From the NCBI RefSeq assembly GCF_017573465.1, contig NZ_JAGEPF010000042.1, positions 24,367 through 88,366 on the forward strand: a stretch of DNA of 64,000 bases, written 5' to 3'. The stretch is from Actinomadura violacea. Lineage in GTDB: Bacteria > Actinomycetota > Actinomycetes > Streptosporangiales > Streptosporangiaceae. The position numbers were made by a program, and so were the translations under genes. This document shows positions 1 to 7,920 of this stretch, in pieces. The notes under the pieces are model-generated. The model did not search any database. It was not told the DNA's origin and saw nothing but the letters and a program-made list of their open reading frames with translations. Within the stretch, counting starts at the first letter, position 1. Every line of letters begins with the position of its first letter.

Positions 1-1153
1 CGCCGACGATGCGGCCCTCCCGCATGGACAGCTCGCACGCCTCGGCGAGGTAGAACGCCTCCAGGGCGTCCTCGGGCGGGCACGGGTTGGCGCGGCGCCC
101 GGCGACGACGTCGACGAAGGCGCGCAGCTCGGCGTCGTAGGCGTCGGAGAAGCGTTCGAGGAACCCGGCGTAGGGATCCTTGTGCCCCTCGTCGTGCTCG
201 GGCAGGGCGGTGACGGGCGTCCGGTCGTCCAGGCCCGCGACGATGCTGTCCTTGGACCCGAACAGCTCGAGCCGCGCGTCGTAGCCGGCGGCGTTGTAGC
301 GGGTGGCCGACACCTGCGCGAGCGTCCCGTCGTCGAGGACGAGCATCGCCGACCCGGTGTCGACGTCGCCGCTCTCTCGGAAGAAGTCCTCGCCGCGGTT
401 GGCGCCGGACGCCATCACCCGCACGACGTCGCGGCCGGTGACGAACCGGATCAGGTCGAGGTCGTGGATGACGCAGTCGCGGAACAGCCCGCCGGACGTC
501 GGCACGTACTCGGCGGGCGGCGGCGCGGGGTCGAAGCTGCACGAGCGGACGGTGTGCAGCCACCCGAGCCGCCCGGACGCGAGCGCCTCGCGGGCCGCGG
601 CGTTCCCGGCGTCGAAGCGGCGCTGGAACCCGACCTGCACCGGGACTCCCGCCTTCTTCGCGGACGCCACGATTTGGAACGTTCCATCAATATCGGACGC
701 GAGAGGCTTCTCGCAGAACACGGGCAATCCGGCCGCGAGCGCCCGCTCCACCAGATCGGCGTGCGCGTCCGTCGCCGCGGCCACGACGAGACCGTCCAGC
801 CCGGCGGAGAACAACTCCCCGACCTCCTCGACCGCCCGGACGTCCACGGACCCCGGAGCCGGCTCCCCTGCGGAAGAAGGACCCCCCACAAGCACCGCCC
901 CACGCTCCGCCGGCGCTCCGCTCTGTACTCCGGTGGGGGGACGCCCCCCCACACCCCCGGCAGGAGCCGGCCTGACCGCCGCCTTCCGCTCCGCCGGCGC
1001 TCCGCTCCAGGCGTCGGTCAGGCGGGCCGCGAGAGCGCGGGCGCGGGCGGCGTCCGCGTCGGCGATGACCAGCGCCTCCACCTCGGGCAACTCGCACAGG
1101 GCCGCGGCGTGGCGCGCACCGATGCGCCCCGCGCCGGCCAGTCCGATCCTCAT
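1..1153 (-). CDS. Gfo/Idh/MocA family NAD(P)-dependent oxidoreductase, C-terminus cut by window edge
   Basis: Probable dehydrogenase of a sugar or polyol, of the inositol 2-dehydrogenase type. The frame is open from the ATG at 1153 to base 1 (384 codons). The N-terminus GLAGAGRIGARH is the Rossmann dinucleotide loop. The family-typical EKPLA motif (about residues 148-152) and a CVIHDLDLIRF motif that aligns with the conserved HD-x-D region are present. The EKP motif normally lies near residue 95. Here about 50 extra Pro/Gly/Ala/Arg-rich residues (about 48-100) sit between Rossmann strands and are encoded by a DNA repeat (see 903-1007). A LacI-like palindrome lies upstream at 1196-1209 and another inside the gene at 675-686, suggesting substrate-responsive repression. 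The substrate cannot be told from sequence. Confidence 0.9.
   Translation of the reverse strand, partial: MRIGLAGAGRIGARHAAALCELPEVEALVIADADAARARALAARLTDAWSGAPAERKAAVRPAPAGGVGGRPPTGVQSGAPAERGAVLVGGPSSAGEPAPGSVDVRAVEEVGELFSAGLDGLVVAAATDAHADLVERALAAGLPVFCEKPLASDIDGTFQIVASAKKAGVPVQVGFQRRFDAGNAAAREALASGRLGWLHTVRSCSFDPAPPPAEYVPTSGGLFRDCVIHDLDLIRFVTGRDVVRVMASGANRGEDFFRESGDVDTGSAMLVLDDGTLAQVSATRYNAAGYDARLELFGSKDSIVAGLDDRTPVTALPEHDEGHKDPYAGFLERFSDAYDAELRAFVDVVAGRRANPCPPEDALEAFYLAEACELSMREGRIVG
675..686. promoter_or_regulatory. Perfect LacI-like palindrome inside the Gfo/Idh gene
   Basis: TGGAACGTTCCA is a perfect 12-bp palindrome with a central CG, the general form of LacI-family operators. It lies in an AT-rich patch whose codons (GAT, ATT, GAT, GGA, CAA) are unlike the G/C-ending codons around it. 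It is about 520 bp from the upstream site at 1196-1209. Assignment as an auxiliary operator is inference. Confidence 0.45.
903..1007. repeat. G-rich palindromic repeat inserted in frame in a coding region
   Basis: The 21 bases at 903-923 recur exactly at 987-1007, a period of 84 bp. The shared core reads CGCTCCGC-CG-GCGCTCCGC. Between the copies is a G-run/C-run hairpin (TGGGGGG-acg-CCCCCCA, about 934-950) followed by CACCCCCGG. The same order of parts (G-run hairpin, CCCCCG, then CGCTCCGC-nn-GCGCTCCGC) occurs at 33590-33753. The insert keeps the reading frame and has no stop, adding about 50 residues to the oxidoreductase. It is most simply read as members of one dispersed repeat family. Confidence 0.7.
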
Positions 1154-1195
1154 GGAACCCCTCCCCGGTCGGCGGTCAGGTGAGTCCCGAGTGTG

Positions 1196-1209
1196 CTGGA
1201 GCGTTCCAG
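1196..1209. promoter_or_regulatory. LacI-like operator upstream of the Gfo/Idh gene
   Basis: CTGGAGCGTTCCAG is palindromic at 12 of 14 positions with a central CG, and lies 43 bp before the start codon at 1153. Sugar and polyol dehydrogenase genes in actinomycetes are often controlled by LacI-family repressors. No such regulator is in the window; it may lie to the left. Confidence 0.5.
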
Positions 1210-1326
1210 AGGCGTCAACGGCCGGGCATGCGCCCCGCCGGTAAATGAAGTGTCCGAAACCCGGCCGACTACCCTGGACGGCGCGGCCCCCGGCCTGTCG
1301 GACGGCTCACACCAAGCGCTAGTTTG

Positions 1327-2847
1327 ATGTCCATGCGGGTCCTCGTCACCGGCGCCTCCGGGTTCGTCGGCTCCCACACCGTCCGCGCGCTGCTCGACGC
1401 CGGGCACCGTCCGCGCGCGCTCGTCCGCGACCCGGGCAAGGCCGGCAGGGTGCTCCAGCGGATCGGCGTCCGGGCGGAGGACGTCGAGCTGGTCCCGGGC
1501 GACATGCTGGACGCCGCCGCCGTGGCCGACGCGCTCGACGGCTGCGACGCCGCGATCCACGCCGCCGCCTCGATCGGCGTCACCGGCCCGCAGGGCGACC
1601 TGGTCGAGGTCAACGTCACCGGTACCCGCAACGTCGTCGGCGGCGCGGTCGCCCATGGCCTGAAGTCCATCGTGCACGTGTCCACGATCGGGATCTTCGT
1701 GCCGCCGTCCGGGCCCGTCATCACGGCCGGCTCGCCGCTCGCGAGCCCCCGCACCGGGTACGGCAGGTCCAAGCTGGCCGCCGAGCAGTACGTCCGCGGC
1801 CTCCAGGACGACGGCGCGCCCGTGACGATCGTGTACCCGGGCGGCGTCTGCGGGCCCGACCAGCCCCATCTCGACGCGCTGAACGAGGGGCTCGCCGCCG
1901 CGCTCGGCAAGCTGTGGCCGCTGCCCGGCGGCGGGGTGTCGGTCGTCGACGTCCGCGACCTCGCCACCGCCCTGGCCCGCACCGTGGAGTCGCGCCAGGG
2001 CGCGAGCCGCTGGGTGCTCGGCGGCCGCTACCTCACCTGGCCGCAGTACGCCGACCTCTGCGACGCGCTGACCGGCGTGAAGTGCCGCCGCGTCCGGGTG
2101 CCGAGCGGCGCGATGCTCGCGCTCGGGTCCGCCCTCGACGCCGCCAAGCGCGTCCGCCCGTTCGACTACCCGCTCACCCGCGACGCCGCCGAGTTCATGG
2201 TCACGCTCGTCCCGACCGACGACCGCCCGATCCTGGACGCGCTGGACCTCACCCTGCGGCCCGTCGAGGAGACGGTCGCGGACGGCCTGCGCTGGCTGGC
2301 CGAGAGCGGACACCTCAACCCCCGCCGGGCCGGCCGGCTCGTCACCGAGGAGCGCAAGATGGCCCAGCCGACCCTGATCCAGCGCACCCTGGGCCCGGTG
2401 TTCCAGCGGATCTCCGGCGCAGGCTGGTTCGCCAAGGTCGGCCCGAAGATCGTCCCGCGCGTCGACCGCGCCCTGCACAAGCTCACCGGCGGACGGGCGA
2501 TGCTGGGCCAGCTCCTCGTCCCGAGCCTCGTGCTCACCACCACCGGCGCCGTCAGCGGCCTGCGCCGCCAGACGCCGCTGGCGTGCCTGCCGGACGGCGA
2601 CGGCTGGCTCGTCGTCGGCTCCAACTTCGGCCGCGAGAAGCACCCGGCGTGGACGGGCAACCTCATCAAGAATCCGGACGCCGAGGTCAGCTTCCGAGGG
2701 GCGGCCACCGCGGTGACCGCCCACCTCCTGGACGACGCCGAGCGCGCGGAGGCGTGGCCGCGCCTCACCGCCGTCTGGCCCGTCTATGACCGCTATGTCG
2801 AGCGCGCCGACCGCCAGCTCCGCGTTTTCCGCCTGACGCCCCGCTGA
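1327..2847 (+). CDS. NAD-dependent epimerase/dehydratase fused to a Ddn-type (deazaflavin) nitroreductase domain
   Basis: A two-domain fusion of 506 residues. Residues 1-330 form an extended SDR: the glycine-rich loop TGASGFVG (8-15) and the catalytic YGRSK (Tyr145, Lys149) are intact. Residues from about 343 match the F420-dependent Ddn/DUF385 family, with the signature SNFGREKHPAWTGNL. The natural substrates are unknown; steroid- or sugar-like substrates are typical for the SDR half. Starts TTG 1324, ATG 1327 and ATG 1333 are possible and none has a strong Shine-Dalgarno. At the domain junction GAGGAG (2347-2352) precedes an in-frame ATG at 2359, which could give a separate 162-residue Ddn protein. 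Confidence 0.85.
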   Translation: MSMRVLVTGASGFVGSHTVRALLDAGHRPRALVRDPGKAGRVLQRIGVRAEDVELVPGDMLDAAAVADALDGCDAAIHAAASIGVTGPQGDLVEVNVTGTRNVVGGAVAHGLKSIVHVSTIGIFVPPSGPVITAGSPLASPRTGYGRSKLAAEQYVRGLQDDGAPVTIVYPGGVCGPDQPHLDALNEGLAAALGKLWPLPGGGVSVVDVRDLATALARTVESRQGASRWVLGGRYLTWPQYADLCDALTGVKCRRVRVPSGAMLALGSALDAAKRVRPFDYPLTRDAAEFMVTLVPTDDRPILDALDLTLRPVEETVADGLRWLAESGHLNPRRAGRLVTEERKMAQPTLIQRTLGPVFQRISGAGWFAKVGPKIVPRVDRALHKLTGGRAMLGQLLVPSLVLTTTGAVSGLRRQTPLACLPDGDGWLVVGSNFGREKHPAWTGNLIKNPDAEVSFRGAATAVTAHLLDDAERAEAWPRLTAVWPVYDRYVERADRQLRVFRLTPR

Positions 2848-2931
2848 ATCCGGACGCGCCGCCGCACACTTTCGAGAACGGCTCGGAATCACGCGTCGAA
2901 ATGGACCTTAGGCGTGGATTCTCTGCCCTCC

Positions 2932-3417
2932 TCAGGAGCCGCGGACCTTTTTAGAGAGGCGGCGGCCGAGGAGGAAATAGGCGATCAGAACACCGGCGAC
3001 GTTGAGGATGACGTCATCGATGTCGAAAGCGCGGCCCATCACGACGGCGCCCTGGACGGTCTCGATCGCGAGCGAGAAAGCGCCGGTCAGGAGGGCGAGG
3101 CGCAGGGGGCCGCGCAGTGACGTCCACACGATCGGCAGCAGCACGCCGAGGGGCGCGAGAAGCGCGAGGTTCCCGCCGATCTGAAGGAACGCCTCCTTCG
3201 TCGGCTGGTCCATGTAGAAGCGGAGCGAACGCCCGGGGCGGAGGTTGCCGCCGGCCTGGCCGTGGTCGTTGACGGGCGTCAGCGTGAGCCTGAACGCGAA
3301 ATAGAAGAAGACGCCGAGAACGGCGAGCGCGATCGTCACGGCGAACGCGCGGAGGACGAGCACGTACCAGGGGGCCTTTTCGCCCGGGGGCGCCGGCTGC
3401 CACATTTCCACCAACAT
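2932..3417 (-). CDS. VanZ-like membrane protein
   Basis: 161 residues with about four hydrophobic segments. The central NLALLAPLGVLLPI and the C-terminal IETVQ...FDIDDVILNVAGVLIAY match the VanZ-like domain. VanZ confers low-level teicoplanin resistance in enterococci, but most actinobacterial homologues have no proven role. The ATG at 3417 is used here; the Met at 3405 (residue 5) has a better-placed GGTGG upstream. It converges with the SDR/Ddn fusion across an 84-bp gap that shows no clear terminator. Confidence 0.8.
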   Translation of the reverse strand: MLVEMWQPAPPGEKAPWYVLVLRAFAVTIALAVLGVFFYFAFRLTLTPVNDHGQAGGNLRPGRSLRFYMDQPTKEAFLQIGGNLALLAPLGVLLPIVWTSLRGPLRLALLTGAFSLAIETVQGAVVMGRAFDIDDVILNVAGVLIAYFLLGRRLSKKVRGS

Positions 3418-3530
3418 CTCGCGCTGGTCCCCGCTCTGCCGCCCGGTATGCGCGCGACGAGATTTCGGGCCCGGTTCCGGCGTCCCAGTGGGGGGTTAAC
3501 GTGCGTCCGAATCCCGGTGGGACCCGGCCG

Positions 3531-3560
3531 TTGACAGGACGAACCAAGCAAGCGCATGAT
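3531..3560 (+). promoter_or_regulatory. Promoter of the cholesterol oxidase gene
   Basis: A perfect -35 TTGACA (3531-3536) is separated by 18 bp from CATGAT (3555-3560), a housekeeping-type pair in the only large gap upstream of the oxidase. Confidence 0.6.
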
Positions 3561-3567
3561 TCGCCGT

Positions 3568-3587
3568 GATCGGAGTCACATCCGATC
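3568..3587. promoter_or_regulatory. Inverted repeat just downstream of the promoter at 3531-3560
   Basis: GATCGGA and TCCGATC are perfect 7-bp arms around a 6-bp spacer, lying at the expected transcription start. This is a good position for a dimeric repressor; an mRNA hairpin is the alternative. Confidence 0.45.
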
Positions 3588-3644
3588 GCGGGTGGCCGGC
3601 GCGAGGCCCCCTCACGGAACGTCATCAGTGAGAGAGGTTGCGTC

Positions 3645-5288
3645 ATGGCCGGTCACGGGCGGCAGCATGCCGTCAATTCGGGGATCACTCGGCGCCGGTT
3701 CCTCGCCGGAGCCGGCGTCACGGCGGGGGCGCTGCTCGTGCCGTCGTGGCGGACGGCCGCCGCGGCCGCGCCCGGCAAGGCGCTCGCGGACGGCGACCGG
3801 GTCCCGGCGCTGGTCATCGGCAGCGGGTACGGCGGCGCGGTCGCGGCGCTGCGGCTGACCCAGGCGGGCATCGCCACCCACATCGTCGAGATGGGGCAGA
3901 GCTGGACGACCCCCGGCTCGGACGGGAAGGTCTTCAGCTCGCTGCTCAAGCCGGACGGGCGGTCCTACTGGTTCCGCGACCGGACCGACCAGCCCGTCGG
4001 CTACTTCCTCGGCGTCGACGCCAACAAGAACATCAGCCGGTACGCGGGCGTCCTCGACTCCGAGGCGTTCGCCCACACGCGCGTCTACCAGGGGCGCGGC
4101 GTCGGCGGCGGCTCGCTGGTGAACGGCGGCATGGCCGTGACGCCGAGGCGCGCGTACTTCGAGGAGATCCTGCCGTCGGTCGACTCGAACGAGATGTACG
4201 GCACGTACTTCCCGCGCGCGAACGCGGCGCTCGGCGTCAACAGCATCGACACGTCCTGGTTCGAGTCGACGAAGTGGTACAAGTTCGCGCGGGTCGGGAG
4301 GGACAGCGCCCAGGCGGCCGGATTCGGCACGACGTTCGTCCCCAACGTCTACGACTTCGGCTACATGAAGCAGGAGGACGCCGGCACCAAGCCCAAGTCG
4401 GCGCTCGCGCAGGAGGTCATCTACGGCAACAACTACGGCAAGAAGTCGCTGGACAAGACCTACCTGGCCGCGGCGGCGGCCACCGGGCGGCTGACCATCA
4501 GCCCGCTGCACACCGTCACCGGCGTGGCGCCCGCCCAGGGCGGCGGCTACACGGTGGAGATGACGCAGATCGACACGGCGGGCAACACCGTCGCGCGCAA
4601 GACCGTCACCGCGGACCGGGTGTTCTTCGCGGCGGGCAGCGTCGGCACGCCGAAGCTGCTGGTCGCCATGAAGGCGCAGGGGCGCCTGCCGAACCTGCCC
4701 GACGCGGTGGGCGCGGGCTGGGGCAACAACGGGAACGTGATGGTCGCCCGCGCCAACCACATCTGGGACACCACCGGCGCGGACCAGGCCACGATCCCGG
4801 CGATGGGCATCGACAACTGGAGCGACCCGAACGGCCCGGTCTTCGCCGAGATCGCCCCCTTCCCGGCCGGCACGGAGCTGTGGGTCAGCCTCTACCTGGC
4901 GATCACGAAGAACCCGAACCGGGCGAGGTTCACCTTCAACTCCGGGACCGGCAAGGTCGACCTGTCGTGGCAGTCGTCCTGGACGCAGCCGTCCATCGAC
5001 GCCGCCAAGCGCGTCTTCGACAAGATCAACAGCAAGGCGGTCACCGTCTACCGGTCGGACATGTTCGGCTCGAGCAAGGTGTGGGGCGACGACTTCGTCT
5101 ACCACCCGCTCGGCGGCTGCGTCCTCGGCCAGGCGACCGACGCCTACGGGCGGCTGCCCGGCCACCCCGGCCTCTACGTGATCGACGGCTCGCTCGTGCC
5201 CGGCAGCACCGGCGTCAACCCGTTCGTCACCATCACCGCGCTGGCCGAGCGGAACATCGAGAAGATCATCAAGACCGACCTGGCCTGA
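3645..5288 (+). CDS. choA: Cholesterol oxidase, GMC flavoprotein family, Tat-exported
   Basis: Catalyses oxidation and isomerisation of cholesterol to cholest-4-en-3-one with release of hydrogen peroxide. 547 residues, the usual length for the class I (non-covalent FAD) enzymes. The N-terminus carries a twin-arginine signal (RRRFLAGAG, about 16-24) followed by an Ala-rich cleavage region. The FAD loop GSGYGGAVAA begins at 59. The C-terminal block HPLGGCVLG...LYVIDGSLVPGSTGVNPFVTITALAERN contains the conserved His and Asn of GMC sterol oxidases. The ATG at 3645 follows a purine-rich GAGAGAGG. It has its own promoter and a terminator at 5301-5328. No other steroid catabolic gene is nearby. Confidence 0.9.
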   Translation: MAGHGRQHAVNSGITRRRFLAGAGVTAGALLVPSWRTAAAAAPGKALADGDRVPALVIGSGYGGAVAALRLTQAGIATHIVEMGQSWTTPGSDGKVFSSLLKPDGRSYWFRDRTDQPVGYFLGVDANKNISRYAGVLDSEAFAHTRVYQGRGVGGGSLVNGGMAVTPRRAYFEEILPSVDSNEMYGTYFPRANAALGVNSIDTSWFESTKWYKFARVGRDSAQAAGFGTTFVPNVYDFGYMKQEDAGTKPKSALAQEVIYGNNYGKKSLDKTYLAAAAATGRLTISPLHTVTGVAPAQGGGYTVEMTQIDTAGNTVARKTVTADRVFFAAGSVGTPKLLVAMKAQGRLPNLPDAVGAGWGNNGNVMVARANHIWDTTGADQATIPAMGIDNWSDPNGPVFAEIAPFPAGTELWVSLYLAITKNPNRARFTFNSGTGKVDLSWQSSWTQPSIDAAKRVFDKINSKAVTVYRSDMFGSSKVWGDDFVYHPLGGCVLGQATDAYGRLPGHPGLYVIDGSLVPGSTGVNPFVTITALAERNIEKIIKTDLA

Positions 5289-5300
5289 CCGCGCGGAAAC

Positions 5301-5328
5301 GCCCGCACCGGGGAGACCCGGTGCGGGC
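5301..5328. terminator. Bidirectional terminator between choA and lon
   Basis: A perfect 12-bp stem (5301-5312 with 5317-5328) closed by a GAGA loop, lying between two convergent genes. Confidence 0.75.
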
Positions 5329-5344
5329 GCTCCCGCGTTCTCCG

Positions 5345-7741
5345 TCAGACCGCCACGGGCGTGGTGGCCGGCTCCAGCGCCAGGTCCAGCACCTCGCGGA
5401 CGTCGCTGACGGCGTGGACCGTCATGCTCGCCAGCACCTCGGCCGGGACCTCCTCGAGGTCCGGCTCGTTGCGCTTCGGCACGATCGCGGTGGTGATGCC
5501 GAGCCGGGACGCGGCCAGCAGCTTCTGCTTCAGGCCGCCGATCGGCAGCACCCGCCCCGTCAGCGACACCTCACCGGTCATCGCCACGTCCGAGCGGACC
5601 GGCCGCCCCGACAGCAGCGACGCCAGCGCCGTCGTCATCGTGATGCCGGCGCTCGGGCCGTCCTTCGGGATCGCGCCGGCGGGCACGTGGACGTGCACGC
5701 CGCGGTCCTTCAGGTCGCCGACCGGCAGCTCCAGCTCCGCGCCGCGCGAGCGCAGGTAGCTGAGCGCGATCCGCGCCGACTCCTTCATGACGTCGCCGAG
5801 CTGCCCCGTCAGCGTCACGCCGGTGTCGCCGGTCTCCTTGTCGGCCAGCGACGCCTCGATGTACAGCACGTCGCCGCCCGCGCCGGTGACCGCCAGGCCC
5901 GTCGCGACGCCCGGCACGCCCGTCCGCCGCTCGGACCTGCTGAGCTCGACCTCCGGGGTGAACCGGGGCCGCCCCAGGTAGTCCTTCAGGTCGCCCGCGC
6001 CGATCGCGACCGGCAGCGCCGCCTTCTCCAGCGCGACGTTCGCGGCGACCTTCCGCAGCACCCGCGCGATCGACCGGTCCAGCGACCGGACGCCCGCCTC
6101 CCGCGTGTACTCGGCGGCCAGCAGCCGCAGCGCGTCGTCGCCGAACGTCACCTCCGACGGCTCCAGCCCCGCCTTGTCGAGCTGGCGCGGCAGCAGGTGG
6201 TCGCGGGCGATCGTGACCTTCTCGTGCTCGGTGTAGCCGTCCAGCCGGAGGAGCTCCATCCGGTCGAGCAGCGGCTCGGGGATCGCCTCCACCACGTTCG
6301 CGGTCGCGAGGAACAGCACGTCGCTGAGGTCGAGCTCGACCTCCAGGTAGTGGTCGCGGAACGTGTGGTTCTGCTCGGGGTCGAGGACCTCCAGCAGCGC
6401 CGCGGTCGGGTCGCCCCGGTAGTCCGCGCCGACCTTGTCGACCTCGTCCAGCAGCACGACCGGGTTCATCGAACCGGCCTCGCGGATCGCCCGGACGATC
6501 CGTCCCGGCAGCGCCCCCACGTAGGTGCGCCGGTGGCCGCGGATCTCCGCCTCGTCCCGCACGCCGCCGAGCGCGACGCGCACGAACTCGCGTCCCATGG
6601 CCCGCGCGACCGACTCGCCCAGCGAGGTCTTGCCGACTCCGGGAGGACCGGCGAGCGCCAGGACGGCGCCGCTCCGGCGCCCGCCGACGACGCCCAGGCC
6701 GCGGTCCTCGCGGCGCTTGCGCACCGCCAGGTACTCGATGATGCGCTCCTTCACGTCATCGAGGCCGGCGTGGTCGGCGTCCAGGATCTCCCGCGCGCCC
6801 GCGATGTCGTAGGCGTCCTCGGTCCGCTCGTTCCACGGGATGTCGAGGACGGTGTCCAGCCACGTGCGGATCCAGCCGCCCTCCGGCGAGGCGTCGGACG
6901 ACCGCTCCAGCTTGTCGACCTCCTTCAGCGCCGCCTCGCGCACCTTCTCCGGCAGGTTCGCGGCCTCGATCCGGGCCCGGTAGTCGTCCTCCTCGTCCGC
7001 CGGGTCGCCGTTCAGCTCGGCCAGCTCCTTGCGGATGGCCTCCTGCTGCTGCCGCAGCAGGAACTCGCGCTGCGTCTTCTCCATCCCCTCCTGGACGTCC
7101 TTGCGGATCGTCTCCGCGACGTCCAGCTCGGCGAGGTGGTCGCGCGTCCAGCCGATGACCAGCTCGAGCCGCTCGACGACGTCGACCGTCTCCAGCACCT
7201 CGACCTTCTGCTCGGTCGTCAGGTACGGCGCGTACCCGGCGTTGTCGGCCAGCGTCGAGGGGTCGTCGATCTGCTGCACCACGTCCACGACCTGCCACGC
7301 GCCGCGCTTCTGCAGGATCGCGCTGACCAGGCCCTTGTACTCCTTGGCCAGCTCCTGCGCCTTCCCGGTCGCGGGCGGCGTCTCGATCGCGGTGCCCTCG
7401 ACCCACAGCGCCGCGCCGGGCCCGGTCGTCCCGGTCCCGATCCGCACCCGCTGGACGCCGCGGACGACCACGCCGGGCTCGCCGTCCGGCAGCCGCCCCT
7501 CCTGCTCGATGACGCCGAGCGTGCCGACGCCCGCGTACTGCCCGTTCACCCGCGGCACCAGCAGCACCCGCGGCTTGCCCGCCGACCGGATGCCGGGCCC
7601 CTTGGGCTGCGCCACCGACTTCGCCGCCTCGACGGCCGCCCGCACCTCACCGCTCTCCGACAGGTCGAGGGGCACCACCATGCCCGGCAGAACAACCCCG
7701 TCGTCCAGGGGCAGCACCGGCAGCGTCAGGGTCTCGCTCAT
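5345..7741 (-). CDS. lon: ATP-dependent protease Lon
   Basis: Cytosolic AAA+ serine protease that degrades damaged and regulatory proteins. 798 residues from the ATG at 7741, which has GGAGC upstream; in-frame codons continue to 7834 but would run through the promoter. Order of parts: N-terminal substrate domain (about 1-200), AAA+ module with Walker A GPPGVGKTS and Walker B VVLLDEVDK, and C-terminal peptidase domain with the Ser-Lys dyad (Ser697 in PKDGPSAG, Lys740 in GGLKQK). All catalytic residues are present. A HAIR element at 7815-7835 predicts HspR control, as known for lon in Streptomyces. Confidence 0.95.
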   Translation of the reverse strand: MSETLTLPVLPLDDGVVLPGMVVPLDLSESGEVRAAVEAAKSVAQPKGPGIRSAGKPRVLLVPRVNGQYAGVGTLGVIEQEGRLPDGEPGVVVRGVQRVRIGTGTTGPGAALWVEGTAIETPPATGKAQELAKEYKGLVSAILQKRGAWQVVDVVQQIDDPSTLADNAGYAPYLTTEQKVEVLETVDVVERLELVIGWTRDHLAELDVAETIRKDVQEGMEKTQREFLLRQQQEAIRKELAELNGDPADEEDDYRARIEAANLPEKVREAALKEVDKLERSSDASPEGGWIRTWLDTVLDIPWNERTEDAYDIAGAREILDADHAGLDDVKERIIEYLAVRKRREDRGLGVVGGRRSGAVLALAGPPGVGKTSLGESVARAMGREFVRVALGGVRDEAEIRGHRRTYVGALPGRIVRAIREAGSMNPVVLLDEVDKVGADYRGDPTAALLEVLDPEQNHTFRDHYLEVELDLSDVLFLATANVVEAIPEPLLDRMELLRLDGYTEHEKVTIARDHLLPRQLDKAGLEPSEVTFGDDALRLLAAEYTREAGVRSLDRSIARVLRKVAANVALEKAALPVAIGAGDLKDYLGRPRFTPEVELSRSERRTGVPGVATGLAVTGAGGDVLYIEASLADKETGDTGVTLTGQLGDVMKESARIALSYLRSRGAELELPVGDLKDRGVHVHVPAGAIPKDGPSAGITMTTALASLLSGRPVRSDVAMTGEVSLTGRVLPIGGLKQKLLAASRLGITTAIVPKRNEPDLEEVPAEVLASMTVHAVSDVREVLDLALEPATTPVAV

Positions 7742-7814
7742 GCTCAGCTCCAAGTCCTTCGTCGCGGCCCCCCTCGGGAGGGACCGTCCCGGTCTCCCGG
7801 GAACCCAACACCAA

Positions 7815-7835
7815 GTTGAGTCATACACACTCAAG
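7815..7835. promoter_or_regulatory. HAIR element (HspR operator) upstream of lon
   Basis: On the plus strand GTTGAGT, a 7-bp spacer, then ACTCAAG. The consensus HspR-associated inverted repeat is CTTGAGT-N7-ACTCAAG, so 13 of 14 arm positions match and the spacer is exact. It lies 74 bp before the lon start codon. Confidence 0.8.
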
Positions 7836-7920
7836 AAAACGGAGCAGCTTTTTGTTTCCTCAGCAACGTTCGCTCTCAGCGATCACCATCCGCCTACCCT
7901 CTTGCCATGGCGGGCCCGGA

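Noticed and set aside
3638..7819. A 1393-codon open frame on the plus strand across choA and lon
   Set aside because: It runs out of frame through cholesterol oxidase and antisense to Lon, both with complete catalytic motifs. Its product is Arg/Gly/Pro-rich, as expected for shadow frames in high-GC DNA.
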